Assembly: GCA_003151975.1 (NCBI GenBank)
Contig: PLZD01000059.1
Location: 7,380 to 59,096, forward strand
DNA from: Elusimicrobiota bacterium
GTDB lineage: Bacteria; Elusimicrobiota; Elusimicrobia; UBA1565; UBA9628
Direction of reading: 5' to 3'
DNA length: 51,717 nucleotides
A program made the position numbers and the translations under genes. This document shows, piece by piece, positions 40,421 through 49,399 of the stretch. Below the pieces are notes generated by a model. That model had not been told where the DNA came from, searched no databases, and saw nothing but the letters and a program-made list of their open reading frames with translations. How positions within the stretch are numbered: the stretch's first letter is position 1; every line of letters starts with the position of its first letter.

Positions 40421-41040
40421 CGCCGGCGTCCGTGATGACGGCCGCCGGATTGGCTTCCGCGGTTCGGATGCCCTTGCGGCATCCGTGAGCCGCCGCGGGC
40501 TGTAGCCGGCGTCTCCTCCGAGCTGTATGACGCGCCCCCGCTTCCGCCCGATTCCATTGAGCTGAACTGAAAGCCCGTCAGGCGGGGCTGCGTCGCGTTC
40601 CCGGGCGGGGGTCCCGTCGGCCGTCCCATCCCGGGAAACGCGGTCAACGGCAAACCGGGAGGCGGCCCGATCGGAAGCTCGTCGGTTTTCGTCTGAGCGG
40701 GCGCCTGAGGTCGCGGCGGCGCGGGCGGAGGGGCCGTCGTCTCGCTCGCCGGAGTCGTCGCCGTCAAGGTCCCGCCGGGATTCGTCCTTGGTTTTCCCTC
40801 GAGCTCCGTGGGCACCGAGAGCAGCATGCGGTCTAGCGCGGGACCAGGATCGAAAGCCGAGTCCCGCTGGGCCTGCGCACTCTGTTCGTCGATCGCGTTG
40901 CTCGGGGCGTTGGAGCGCGGAGCGAAGAGTTCGGGTCTCGCGTCGTTGGCCGGAGGCGGAGGATTCAAATGATGGGCGAGCAGGCCCAATCCCAATAAGC
41001 TGGGCGCGGTGAGCAGGAGCCGGCTTTTTGCGTTCTCCAT
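40417..41040 (-). CDS. Pro-rich membrane-anchored protein, unknown
   Basis: 207 residues. One N-terminal hydrophobic segment (LLLTAPSLLGLGLLAHHL) and then a low-complexity, Pro/Thr/Gly-rich tail ending in a basic stretch (GGRHHGRRR). No recognisable domain. TATCCT on the minus strand lies about 28 nt before the ATG. Its end overlaps the HKD nuclease stop by 4 bp. Low complexity makes it a weaker gene call, although the hydrophobic start and promoter support it. Confidence 0.55.
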   Translation of the reverse strand: MENAKSRLLLTAPSLLGLGLLAHHLNPPPPANDARPELFAPRSNAPSNAIDEQSAQAQRDSAFDPGPALDRMLLSVPTELEGKPRTNPGGTLTATTPASETTAPPPAPPRPQAPAQTKTDELPIGPPPGLPLTAFPGMGRPTGPPPGNATQPRLTGFQFSSMESGGSGGASYSSEETPATARGGSRMPQGHPNRGSQSGGRHHGRRR

Positions 41041-41124
41041 GGCGCGTCGTCGGAGGGGCGTTGCCGATAGGATATCAGAGGGCCGCCGGAATAGATTGCA
41101 GGGGGGAAAAAAGTCGGTAAAGCC

Positions 41125-41595
41125 TTATTTCGGTCCGAAAATGCGGTTTTGAGCCGTTTCGTCGAGGATCAGGAAGCGGCCGCGGGCGCCGGCGTAGGTT
41201 TTGCCCTCGGGCCCGATGAGCGCGCCGTCGACGAACACGACGCGGTGGCGCACGGCCACGATCGCGGTCTCAACTAATAGCTCGGCATTGACCGGCACGC
41301 TCGCGCGGAACTCCGTCTCGAGATGCACGGTCAGCACGGGGTGGCCGGCAAGCCAGGCCGCGCCGCCCAGCGCCTCATCGAGCACGGTCAGGATCATGCC
41401 GCCGTGGATCTGCCCCGGCGCGCCTTCGGAGAGCGGCCCGAACTTGGCCACGGCCGCGAGGCTTTGGTCGGGGCGCTGGAAATATTTCAGCGAGACTAGT
41501 TCTTCGAGAGAGGTCGGCCCCGTGAACATCTTTCGCGCGGCCGCGAACGGAAAAGGCTGGACTGGCTTCCAATCCTTTTCCGGGTAGGGTGGCAC
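41125..41595 (-). CDS. Hotdog-fold thioesterase (PaaI/4HBT-like)
   Basis: 156 residues. The hotdog central helix and its preceding loop read GQIHGGMILTVLDEALGG, the acyl-CoA thioesterase signature (HGG followed by an acidic residue on the helix). Strands follow in the usual order (LTVHLETEFRASVPV, ARGRFLIL). It would hydrolyse an acyl-CoA or similar thioester. GTG 41595 directly abuts the TAA of the MarR gene (TAAGTG), so both are on one mRNA and probably under MarR control. Confidence 0.88.
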   Translation of the reverse strand: MPPYPEKDWKPVQPFPFAAARKMFTGPTSLEELVSLKYFQRPDQSLAAVAKFGPLSEGAPGQIHGGMILTVLDEALGGAAWLAGHPVLTVHLETEFRASVPVNAELLVETAIVAVRHRVVFVDGALIGPEGKTYAGARGRFLILDETAQNRIFGPK

Positions 41596-42114
41596 TTATT
41601 TTCCCGCGTAGGAGGGCAGGCCCAGCTCGACCTTGCTCACGAGCCTTTGCAGCGCGCGTCGCTCGTCGTCGCTGAGGCCCTTCATCAAGGCGCGCACGCG
41701 CCTGTAGCGGTCGGGCAGGATGTCTTCGATAAATTTCTTACCCTTCGGAGTCATGTGCACGTCGATCGAGCGCGCGTCGCGCCCGGCCTCGCGCTTGACC
41801 ATGCCGTCGCGCTCCAGGCCGTCGAGCAGCCCGGTGATGGTCGCACGCGTGACGCCGATGGCGTCAGCCAATTCCGACGGCGTCGCGGGACGCCCCGGGT
41901 CCTTGTTAATGTGGAAGAGGACCGAGAGTTTGCCGCGCGAGGTCTTCTGACGGCTCAGCTGCTCATCGGTCATGTTGAGAATCTGGGCCGCGACGCGCAG
42001 CAAAGCCGACATCGCCTCGACGGCGGTGAGGTCCATCTCGGGATAGCGGCGGGCCTGCCGCTCGAGCACCTCGTGGGGCGTGGCCTTCTTCGGAAAAAAG
42101 ATGGTCGATGCCAT
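41596..42114 (-). CDS. MarR-family transcriptional regulator
   Basis: 172 residues, all helical with a winged helix-turn-helix: RPATPSELADAIGVTRATITGLLDGLERDGMVKREAGRDARSIDVHMT contains the HTH (about residues 80-110) and the wing with its conserved Asp-x-Arg. Such proteins usually repress their own operon and respond to phenolic or lipophilic ligands. ATG 42114 is chosen because a consensus promoter (TTGACA-17-CATACT) lies just upstream. A longer ORF to 42207 would start before it. The thioesterase gene follows without a gap, and the TolC-RND efflux genes diverge upstream, so they may be further targets. Confidence 0.92.
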   Translation of the reverse strand: MASTIFFPKKATPHEVLERQARRYPEMDLTAVEAMSALLRVAAQILNMTDEQLSRQKTSRGKLSVLFHINKDPGRPATPSELADAIGVTRATITGLLDGLERDGMVKREAGRDARSIDVHMTPKGKKFIEDILPDRYRRVRALMKGLSDDERRALQRLVSKVELGLPSYAGK

Positions 42115-42161
42115 ATTCGTTAGCTTCCGAATAGTATGCGTCGGATGAAAGCGATTGTCAA
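42114..42161 (-). promoter_or_regulatory. MarR promoter and palindromic operator
   Basis: On the minus strand: -35 TTGACA (42156-42161), 17-bp spacer, -10 CATACT (42133-42138). Between the -10 and the ATG lies an inverted repeat TATTCG-N8-CGAATA (42114-42119 and 42128-42133), the right size for a MarR dimer and placed for autorepression. It is the best sigma70-like promoter I see in the window. Confidence 0.7.
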
Positions 42162-42242
42162 GGATGAGCGCTACCAAGGTTTCATAAATTCTCAATAGGT
42201 CCGCCATTGACGGAACCGAGTTTATCCGTTACACTGAGGGCG

Positions 42243-42554
42243 ATGAGGCTGTTGTCCGGATTGCTCTGCGCGGTGCTGGCGTTCAACTCGGCGGCCCGCG
42301 TGTATGCCCAAGCCCGAGCGCTCTGCGCGTCGGCGCGGACGCATCGTACCGCCTTGCTGGCGGACGCCGCGCCCGGAGCCCTCGCGACGATCAGCCGCGC
42401 GCGACGGCGCAAGCCGAGCGTGGCCAGGGTCTCGTTCGCCTTGGGTCTCGCCTCGCATCCTATGTCATCCTCTCCGCACGCCTCGGTCGCCGCCGCCAAC
42501 GGCGGTTTGCCGCATTCCGCCAACGCCGCGCCGCCCGACCACCCGCCCGCGTAG
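42243..42554 (+). CDS. Small exported Ala-rich protein, unknown
   Basis: 103 residues. Signal-peptide-like start (MRLLSGLLCAVLAFNSAARV), then a basic, Ala/Pro/Ser-rich chain with two Cys and no recognised domain. TACACT (42230-42235) lies 7 nt before the ATG, the local leaderless pattern. It precedes the TolC gene by 78 nt. It is far too short to be a membrane-fusion adaptor. Low complexity keeps the confidence moderate. Confidence 0.55.
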   Translation: MRLLSGLLCAVLAFNSAARVYAQARALCASARTHRTALLADAAPGALATISRARRRKPSVARVSFALGLASHPMSSSPHASVAAANGGLPHSANAAPPDHPPA

Positions 42555-42632
42555 ACTTAACTTCCTTCGGCCGTCCTGGCCGCCGCATCTGAAGTTTACT
42601 TGAACCGTTTCAAGCTCCATATTAGAGGAACC

Positions 42633-43928
42633 ATGAGATCATTAGCGCGCATTTGGCTCGCCGTTGCCGTCGGCTTCTGCGTTCAGAACGCAGTTGCCCG
42701 CGAATTATCGCTGGCCGACGTCTTGAAGGCGGCCGAGGAAAACAGCCCGCGCCTCAAGGAGTCGTTCTTAAAGGAACTGGCCGCTCATGAAGGCGTGGGC
42801 GCCGCCCAGGCGGCCTACTATCCTTCGCTCGCGGGCGAAGCGGTCGACAGTTGGGGCTTCCCTGGCTCGAGCGGCGCTTTGGGCATCGGGGGACTCATGG
42901 GCTCGCCGTATCGCTCGGGTGCGGCCGCCGGCGTGGTGGCCCAGGACACCCTGTTTGATTTCGGACGCACCTACACGACGGTCAAGTCGTCGAAATACGC
43001 CGAGCAGACGCAGCATGAAGAGGGCGCGGTCGACCGCTACGCGGTGGATCAGGACATACTGCAGACTTTCTACGAGTGCTCCCGCTTTCGCAGCGAGCAC
43101 GAAGTGTGGGACAGCATCCACGGCGAGATCGAGCTCGTGACCAAGGAAGTCGTGCGCTTCGTCAACACCGGGCAGCGGTCGGTGGTCGACCGCTACCTTT
43201 CGCAGGCGCAGGTGGAGGAGGCGCGCACGAACCGGAACTTCTTTCATTCGCGCATGGATTCGACCGTCGGCCGTTTGGCGCTGCTGATGGGAAGCCATGA
43301 ACAGGACCTTTCTTGTCCCGCTTTGCCGAGCTTGGACCAGAGCGTTCCCTTGAGCCCCACGGGGGCCGTCAATCCGTATGTCTTGAAGGCGAGGACCGAG
43401 ATCGATTTGGCGCAGAACCGCTTGTTCGGAGCCAAGACCGAGTACCTTCCCAAAATCATCGGGGTCGCCAGCGCCGGCGGCATGGAAAAGGTCCGGCTCG
43501 TCGACCGCACGGACTACTCCGGCGCGCTCGGCGTCATCGTGCCGCTCTTCGACGGTCTCGGCACGGTCCACCGCGTCAAGCAGGCCCGCGCCGAGCTCGA
43601 CGCCAAGCGCCAAGGCCTGGCCGCGGTCCAGCTCAAGATGGACGAGCTCAATTCGCGCTACGACGAGATCATCAACGCGTCTCAGGCGCGCATCGAGCAT
43701 CTCGAGCGCGAGGAGAAGCTGGCGCAAGAGGGCTTTTCCGTCGCCAAGAACCGCTACTTCAAGTTCCAGGGAACCTTGGTCGACCTGCGCGACGCCCTGC
43801 GCAACCTCGGCCGCATCGAGACCGAGATGAAGGACACGCAGGCCAATCTTTTGGAAGCGGTCGGCGCCAAGATGCTCCTCAACGGCGGCGTCGCGACGGG
43901 CTATGAGATCAACGAGAGGAAGCCATGA
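42633..43928 (+). CDS. TolC-family outer-membrane efflux protein
   Basis: 431 residues with a signal peptide (MRSLARIWLAVAVGFCVQNA). Two OEP repeats follow: long helices with AEENSPRLKESFLKE...AAQAAYYPSL in the first and KARTEIDLAQNRLFGAKTEYLPKI in the second, the usual position of the Y.P motif. It forms a trimeric outer-membrane channel for export. ATG 42633 has an upstream AGAGGAA. A TTG at 42600 is in frame but less likely. The RND pump gene overlaps its stop (ATGA). Confidence 0.9.
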   Translation: MRSLARIWLAVAVGFCVQNAVARELSLADVLKAAEENSPRLKESFLKELAAHEGVGAAQAAYYPSLAGEAVDSWGFPGSSGALGIGGLMGSPYRSGAAAGVVAQDTLFDFGRTYTTVKSSKYAEQTQHEEGAVDRYAVDQDILQTFYECSRFRSEHEVWDSIHGEIELVTKEVVRFVNTGQRSVVDRYLSQAQVEEARTNRNFFHSRMDSTVGRLALLMGSHEQDLSCPALPSLDQSVPLSPTGAVNPYVLKARTEIDLAQNRLFGAKTEYLPKIIGVASAGGMEKVRLVDRTDYSGALGVIVPLFDGLGTVHRVKQARAELDAKRQGLAAVQLKMDELNSRYDEIINASQARIEHLEREEKLAQEGFSVAKNRYFKFQGTLVDLRDALRNLGRIETEMKDTQANLLEAVGAKMLLNGGVATGYEINERKP

Positions 43929-46900
43929 GCAAAATCGACATGATCAAGAAGATCGAGGACCTCGGAATGGAGATCGGCCGTGAGCACAAGAAGGAAGAGC
44001 GCCGAGGCTTGCCGGGGTTCGCGGTGGCCAACCCGCACGTCGTGGTCGTGGCCTTCCTTATCGTCGGCTTGTTGGGCGGACTGTCGCTTCTGACGATGCC
44101 CAAGGATTTGTTGCCCGCCGGAAATTTCCCGGCCGTGCAGATCATCTCGTTCTACCCGGGCATGCCCGTGACCGACGTCGCTCAAGACCTCACGACGCAG
44201 TTCGAGCTCTATACGGGCGCCGCCGTCGGCATCGAGCGCCAGGAGTCCAAGTCGATCGTCGGCGTCAGCATCACGCGCAACTTCTTCAACTCCTCGATCA
44301 GCCTCGACTCGGCGATCTCGCAGTGCGCCTCATTGGTCATGTCGGTCCTGCGCCAGCTGCCTCCCGGAACGCAGCCGCCGCTGATCCTGCCGTTCGATCC
44401 GATGGCCTCGATGCCCTTGGCCTTGGTCGCCGTCAGCGGCGAGCACAGCGAGAAGGATCTTTACGATACGGCCCGCTATCGCGTGCGCAACGCCGTGCAG
44501 GCCATTCCCGGCGCGATGTCGCCGACCGTCATGGGCGGCACCGTGCGCCAGGCGATCGCCTATGTCGATCCGGACAAGCTCAACCAATTCAACCTGTCTC
44601 CGGTCGAGATCCTCGACAGGCTCGCCGCGCTCAACACCTTCCTACCGGCCGGCGACGCGAAGATCGGCAAGCTCGACTACCAGATCACGAGCAACGGCAT
44701 GGTCGACACGGTCGACGAAATGAACAAGTTCCCGCTGCGCGCGTTCAACGGCGTCAGCGTGCGGCTCGACCAGGTCGGCAAGGCCCAGGACGCAAGCCAA
44801 ATTCAGACCAGCGTCGTCTCCATCAACGGCAAGCGCCAGGTCTATGTCCCGGTCTACCGCCAGCCCGGCGCCAATTCCCTGGCCGTCGTCGACCAAGTAG
44901 GCGCCACGCTGAAGACTTTGCACGAGCGCTTCACCGATTACACATTCACTTTGGTCGCCGACCAGTCGTTGTTCATCCGCCACGCCATCCACAGCATCAC
45001 CGAGGAGACGCTCATCGGCGGCGGACTTGCGGCGCTGCTGGTGTTCTTATTTCTCGGGAACCCGCGCGCGACCTTCGCGATCCTGCTGTCCCTGCCGCTG
45101 GCGATCCTGACTGCCTTCCTCGGCCTGCAGGCGACGGGGCAGACGATCAACGCGATGACGCTGGGCGGCCTGGCGCTTTCTATCGGCGTTCTCGTGGACA
45201 ACTCGATTGTCGTCATCGAGAACATCTCGAAGAAACTCGAATCGGGTCTGCCGCCGTATCAGGCCGCCGTCGAGGGGGGCGCCGAGGTCGCGATGCCCGT
45301 GCTGACGTCCACGATCGCGACTTTGATCGTATTCTTTCCAGTCGTCTTTCTCGAGGGCATCGTCAAGGTGCTTTTCTTGGCGCTGGCCAAGGCCGTGATC
45401 TTCGCCATGCTCGGCTCGTATTTCGCCGCGATGACCGTGATGCCGCTCTTCTCCTCGCGCTTTCTCAAGTCCACGGCGCGCGAGGACCTGCCGCTGGTGC
45501 TCGCGTTCATGCAGGGGCTCGTCGACAAGCTGACCGAGTTCTACGGCCGCCTGCTGAGGCTCGCCGTCGAGTGGCGCAAGCTGTTCCTGACGACGGTGGT
45601 CGTCGTCCTTGCCGGAGCCGCCGTCATTTGCGCTCCCCGCATCGGCACGGAGCTCTTTCCCAAGGCCGACGCCGGGAGCTTCCAGCTCGACATGCGCTTG
45701 GCGACCGGCACGCGTATCGAGCTCACGCAGGAATTCGCCGAGAAGGTCACCGCGAGGCTCAAGGAATGGATACCGCCCTCCGACCTCAAGCTGGTCATCT
45801 CGAATGCCGGCGTCTATTACGGCTATCCCGCCGCTTACACGCCCAACAGCGGATCTCAAGACGTCTTCTTCATCGTGGACCTCAAGGACGACCGCAAGGA
45901 GACTTCCCAGTACTACGCGCGTCTCATCCGCGAGCGCATGAAAAGCGAATTCCCGGACGCCGAGGTGGGCGTCGAGCTCGGAGGCTTGTTGACCTCGGCG
46001 CTCAACGGCGGGCTCAAGTCGCCCATCGACGTGCAGATCGTCGGCCCCGACATGAAGGTCGCTCACGGCGTGGCGGAGTCTCTGGCGGCGAAAATCAAGG
46101 GCTTGCGCGGCGCCGTGGACGTGCGCATCCAGCAGCGCTTGGACGCGCCCGAGATCAAGCTCAAGATCGACCGGCAAAGAACCGAGGAGCTCGGCCTGAC
46201 GACCAAGGTCGTCATCGAAAACGTGCTGAGCGCGGTGGCCGGCAGTTCGACCTTCAGCCCGCTGATCTGGGTCGATCCCAAGTCCGGGGTGGAATATTTC
46301 CTCGGCGTGCAGTTCGCGGAAACGGCCGTCTCGAAGTTTTCCGACCTCGAGGGCATTCCGATCCGCGGGCCCGAGCAAAGCCGCGCCGTGCCGCTCAAGC
46401 GCATCGCCAAGATCGAGAAGTCCCTGGCGCCCAGCGAGATCAACCACGTCAACCTCGATCCCGTCGTCGATATCTATCTGGACGCGCAGGGGCGCGACAT
46501 CGGAGGGCTCTCGGGCGAGATCGACGCGATCATTCACGCGGCCACGCTGCCCGCCACCTACTCGGCGCGCATCCGCGGCGAGTATTCCCAGATGAAGAGG
46601 GCCGTGGGTTCGCTCGGCGGCGGCTTTTTGCTTGCGGTGGTGCTCGTCTACCTCATCCTTGTGATCCAGTTCCGGTCTTATCTTCTCCCGTCGATCATCT
46701 TGTCGACGATCCCGCTGGGTCTGGTCGGAATCGTAATCATGCTCGCCGTCACGCATACTTATTTCAGCATCCAAGCCGCGATCGGCGCGATCTTCATGAT
46801 CGGCATCGCGGTCGCCAACGGCGTGCTGTTGATCGAGTTCATCGTGCATCACCACGAGCAGGGCGGCGACGCCGACGAGGCGGTCGTGAAGGGCTCGATG

Positions 46901-47107
46901 GCGCGTCTGCGGCCGATCCTGATGACCTCGCTTGCCTCCATCTTCGGCCTCATACCGATGGCCGTGGGCTACGGCCACGGCGCGGAGGCCAACATTCCTC
47001 TGGGCCGCGCGGTCATCGGCGGGCAGCTGGTGTCGGTGACGCTGACGCTGTTCGTCGTGCCGATTTTGTACCGCATGCTGGCGCAGAAGCCGAACCGTAC
47101 ACACTGA
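43925..47107 (+). CDS. RND-superfamily efflux pump (inner-membrane transporter)
   Basis: 1060 residues, the normal size of AcrB/CusA-type pumps, with 12 TM segments and two large periplasmic loops. TM4 carries GGLALSIGVLVDNSIVVIENI: the first proton-relay Asp is present but the second position is Asn rather than Asp, as in many pumps outside the AcrB group. GxxxGxE-like and FxxxLxxIP segments occur (IILSTIPLGLVGIV). An extra 30-residue cytoplasmic N-terminus (MSKIDMIKKIEDLGMEIGRE) precedes TM1. It is coupled to the TolC gene, but no periplasmic adaptor (MFP) is encoded in the window. Substrate unknown. Confidence 0.93.
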   Translation: MSKIDMIKKIEDLGMEIGREHKKEERRGLPGFAVANPHVVVVAFLIVGLLGGLSLLTMPKDLLPAGNFPAVQIISFYPGMPVTDVAQDLTTQFELYTGAAVGIERQESKSIVGVSITRNFFNSSISLDSAISQCASLVMSVLRQLPPGTQPPLILPFDPMASMPLALVAVSGEHSEKDLYDTARYRVRNAVQAIPGAMSPTVMGGTVRQAIAYVDPDKLNQFNLSPVEILDRLAALNTFLPAGDAKIGKLDYQITSNGMVDTVDEMNKFPLRAFNGVSVRLDQVGKAQDASQIQTSVVSINGKRQVYVPVYRQPGANSLAVVDQVGATLKTLHERFTDYTFTLVADQSLFIRHAIHSITEETLIGGGLAALLVFLFLGNPRATFAILLSLPLAILTAFLGLQATGQTINAMTLGGLALSIGVLVDNSIVVIENISKKLESGLPPYQAAVEGGAEVAMPVLTSTIATLIVFFPVVFLEGIVKVLFLALAKAVIFAMLGSYFAAMTVMPLFSSRFLKSTAREDLPLVLAFMQGLVDKLTEFYGRLLRLAVEWRKLFLTTVVVVLAGAAVICAPRIGTELFPKADAGSFQLDMRLATGTRIELTQEFAEKVTARLKEWIPPSDLKLVISNAGVYYGYPAAYTPNSGSQDVFFIVDLKDDRKETSQYYARLIRERMKSEFPDAEVGVELGGLLTSALNGGLKSPIDVQIVGPDMKVAHGVAESLAAKIKGLRGAVDVRIQQRLDAPEIKLKIDRQRTEELGLTTKVVIENVLSAVAGSSTFSPLIWVDPKSGVEYFLGVQFAETAVSKFSDLEGIPIRGPEQSRAVPLKRIAKIEKSLAPSEINHVNLDPVVDIYLDAQGRDIGGLSGEIDAIIHAATLPATYSARIRGEYSQMKRAVGSLGGGFLLAVVLVYLILVIQFRSYLLPSIILSTIPLGLVGIVIMLAVTHTYFSIQAAIGAIFMIGIAVANGVLLIEFIVHHHEQGGDADEAVVKGSMARLRPILMTSLASIFGLIPMAVGYGHGAEANIPLGRAVIGGQLVSVTLTLFVVPILYRMLAQKPNRTH

Positions 47108-47111
47108 TGAA

Positions 47112-47516
47112 ATGATGAAAACGGTTCTCATCGTCGACGACGACGCGGACATGCGGCGTTTGATCGCCGTTCTGCTCGACGGAGAATTCACGGTGGTCCA
47201 AGCGCGGGATGGTAGCGAAGGATTGCGGGCCTTACAGGAGCATCATCCCGCCCTGGCGATTATCGACCTGGGAATGCCTGGAATGAGCGGTTTAGATCTG
47301 CTCCGCGCCGCGCGCAAGGACGGAGGGAGTACCTCCTTCATCATGCTGACCGGTTCGCACGAGAATGATTCCATCGTGGCAGCCTTGGCGGCGGGGGCCG
47401 CGACTTACATCACCAAACCCTGGGAGCCCGAAAGGTTGAGGGCAGAAATCCGAAGGCATTTGTCGCCCGCCAAGCCAGGGCGGGCGTCGGGAAGACCATG
47501 GCGAATCGAGCGTTGA
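47112..47516 (+). CDS. Single-domain response regulator (CheY-like receiver)
   Basis: 134 residues, one receiver domain only. The acidic pocket is D9-D10-D11, the phosphoacceptor is D52 (IIDLGMPGMSG), with T80 (MLTGS) and K102 (ITKPW). All active-site residues are present, so it should be phosphorylated. No output domain, so it likely passes signal to a partner. It starts 4 nt after the RND stop and overlaps the next gene by 19 nt, tying signalling to the efflux operon. The kinase at 49400 is the probable partner. Confidence 0.92.
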   Translation: MMKTVLIVDDDADMRRLIAVLLDGEFTVVQARDGSEGLRALQEHHPALAIIDLGMPGMSGLDLLRAARKDGGSTSFIMLTGSHENDSIVAALAAGAATYITKPWEPERLRAEIRRHLSPAKPGRASGRPWRIER

Positions 47517-49390
47517 GCGCCGTCGTCGGAACCGTTCTGCTCCTGCCGCTGCGGGCCGGGGCCGCCGACACGCATAAGGCCGTCGTCGTCGCCGCGATCT
47601 CGGGCTACAGCTGGGGCTACCACGACGCCCGGGGGCGCTTCGTCCTCAGCCCAAAGCTTCCGCCCGGCTTCGAGTGGGGCTACTCCGAGGACATGGCCCC
47701 CATCCGCATCGGAAGAAAGCGAGGCTTCATGAACCGGGCCCACCAGGTCGTGATCGCTCCGCGCTTCGAGGCGGTGGGCGCGTTCTCCGAGGGCTTGGCC
47801 GCGGTGAAGCTCGACGGACGTTACGGCTTCGTCGACAAGACGGGCAAGATGGTCGTGTGGCCGCGCTTCGAGGCGGCGGGTAAGTTCTCGCAAGGCTTGG
47901 CGCCCGTCAAGCTCGACGGCCGTTGGGGCTTCATCACTCACGGCGGCAAGTGGGCGGTCCGCCCGCGGTTCGATGAAGCGGGCGAATTTTCCGAGAATCT
48001 TGCGGCGGTCAAGGCCGAAGGCAAATGGGGCTACGTCGACCTCAAAGGGCGAGAGGTGCTTTCTCCGCGCTTCGACCATGCCGGCTCCTTTGAGGACGGA
48101 GCCGCCCACGTGAAGGCGGACGGCGAATCCTTTTACATCAACCGCAGCGGCACGCGCGTGGAGAAGGCGTTGGACGTCGCCACGATCGCCGTCGCGACGG
48201 CGACCGTCACCGTCGACGGCAAGCACCTTAGGATACAGCGCAAGGAAGGCAAGCCCCCGCCGGAGCGGCTCAACTTCTCGCGCAGCTTTTCACAAGGCCT
48301 GGCGGGGCTGCGCATCGGCGGGCTCTACGGCTTCATCGACACCAACGGCGCCGTCGTCATACCGCCCGAGTACGGCGAGGCGGGAAATTTCAGCGGAGGA
48401 CTGGCGAGCGTGCGGATCCACGGCAAGTGGGGCTTCATCAACAAGAGCCGGCAGCTCGTCGTCGACCCTCAGTTCGATTCCGTCTGGGGATTCGGCGAGG
48501 GCCTTTGCCCGGTGCAGTCCGGCGGCGTCTGGGGCTACATCGATCCGTCGGGATCTCCGGTCATCCCGCCGCAGTTCGAGGCGACCTACGGCTTCTCGGA
48601 GGGCCTCGCCCCGACCGAGCAGGCGGACGTCTGGGGCTTCATCGACAAGACCGGGAAGTTCGTGATCGATCCTGCCTACAACGCGGCCCAGAACTTTTCT
48701 CCGGAGGGGCTTGCCGCGGTCAAGTTCGGCGGGCTGTGGGGCTTCATCGACAAGCAGGGCAAGACCGCGATCCAGCCGTGGTACGAGCGGACCTGGGGCT
48801 TTTCGGAGGGCCTAGCCGCCGTGGAGTTCGACGGAAAGTGGGGCTATATCGACACGACCGGGACCACCGTGATCCAGCCGCTGTTTGAGGAGACCTGGGG
48901 CTTCTCCCAGGGTCTTGCCGTCGTGAAGACCTCGTCGGGCTACGGCTACATCGACAAGAGCGGCGCCGTCAAGATCGGCCCGGGCTTCGATTACGCGCTG
49001 AGCTTCTCAGGCGGACTGGCCTTGGTCATGGTCGACGGGTTGTGGGGGTACATCGATCCGTCGGGCGGCATGGCGATCCCCGCCGCGTACGACCAAGCCT
49101 TCGCGTTCTCGGCCGACGGCCTGGCCTTGGTGCGCCAGCAGGGAGAATATTTTTACATCGGCAAGGACGGTTCGAAGAGGCTGGTGCCCGATCTCGGACA
49201 GAACGAGACGGCGGCCAAGCCCGCAGCGGCTCCGCCGGCGAGGGCGCTCAACACCTATCTCGACAACGATAAGCACGTCGTGGACCGCCCCGTCTTCAAC
49301 GAGGACATGGGGCTTGCCGCCATCAGCGTCAACGGAGCTTTCGGCTACATTGACATGAACGGCGACTATATTTGGATTCCGACTCCGTAA
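47498..49390 (+). CDS. Exported WG-repeat (KWG) protein
   Basis: 630 residues: signal peptide (MANRALSAVVGTVLLLPLRAGA) and then about 14 WG repeats of about 40 residues each. Each contains an F.EGLA.V...G.WG(F/Y)ID...G pattern, covering nearly the whole mature protein and expected to form a beta-propeller-like or solenoid binding surface. The second-to-last unit degenerates (EYFYIG). It lies between a receiver and a histidine kinase in a run of overlapping or closely spaced genes and could act as a periplasmic sensor or binding partner for the kinase. That role is inference. Confidence 0.92.
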   Translation: MANRALSAVVGTVLLLPLRAGAADTHKAVVVAAISGYSWGYHDARGRFVLSPKLPPGFEWGYSEDMAPIRIGRKRGFMNRAHQVVIAPRFEAVGAFSEGLAAVKLDGRYGFVDKTGKMVVWPRFEAAGKFSQGLAPVKLDGRWGFITHGGKWAVRPRFDEAGEFSENLAAVKAEGKWGYVDLKGREVLSPRFDHAGSFEDGAAHVKADGESFYINRSGTRVEKALDVATIAVATATVTVDGKHLRIQRKEGKPPPERLNFSRSFSQGLAGLRIGGLYGFIDTNGAVVIPPEYGEAGNFSGGLASVRIHGKWGFINKSRQLVVDPQFDSVWGFGEGLCPVQSGGVWGYIDPSGSPVIPPQFEATYGFSEGLAPTEQADVWGFIDKTGKFVIDPAYNAAQNFSPEGLAAVKFGGLWGFIDKQGKTAIQPWYERTWGFSEGLAAVEFDGKWGYIDTTGTTVIQPLFEETWGFSQGLAVVKTSSGYGYIDKSGAVKIGPGFDYALSFSGGLALVMVDGLWGYIDPSGGMAIPAAYDQAFAFSADGLALVRQQGEYFYIGKDGSKRLVPDLGQNETAAKPAAAPPARALNTYLDNDKHVVDRPVFNEDMGLAAISVNGAFGYIDMNGDYIWIPTP

Positions 49391-49399
49391 GGAGGATTC

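Noticed and set aside
44323-47115. 930-aa open frame overlapping the RND pump on the same strand
   Set aside because: Extremely Arg/Pro-rich and free of domains. It is a frame shadow of the pump.
45047-47191. 714-aa open frame opposite the RND pump
   Set aside because: Arg/His/Asp-rich with no recognisable domain or start signal. It mirrors the pump's codon pattern in GC-rich DNA.
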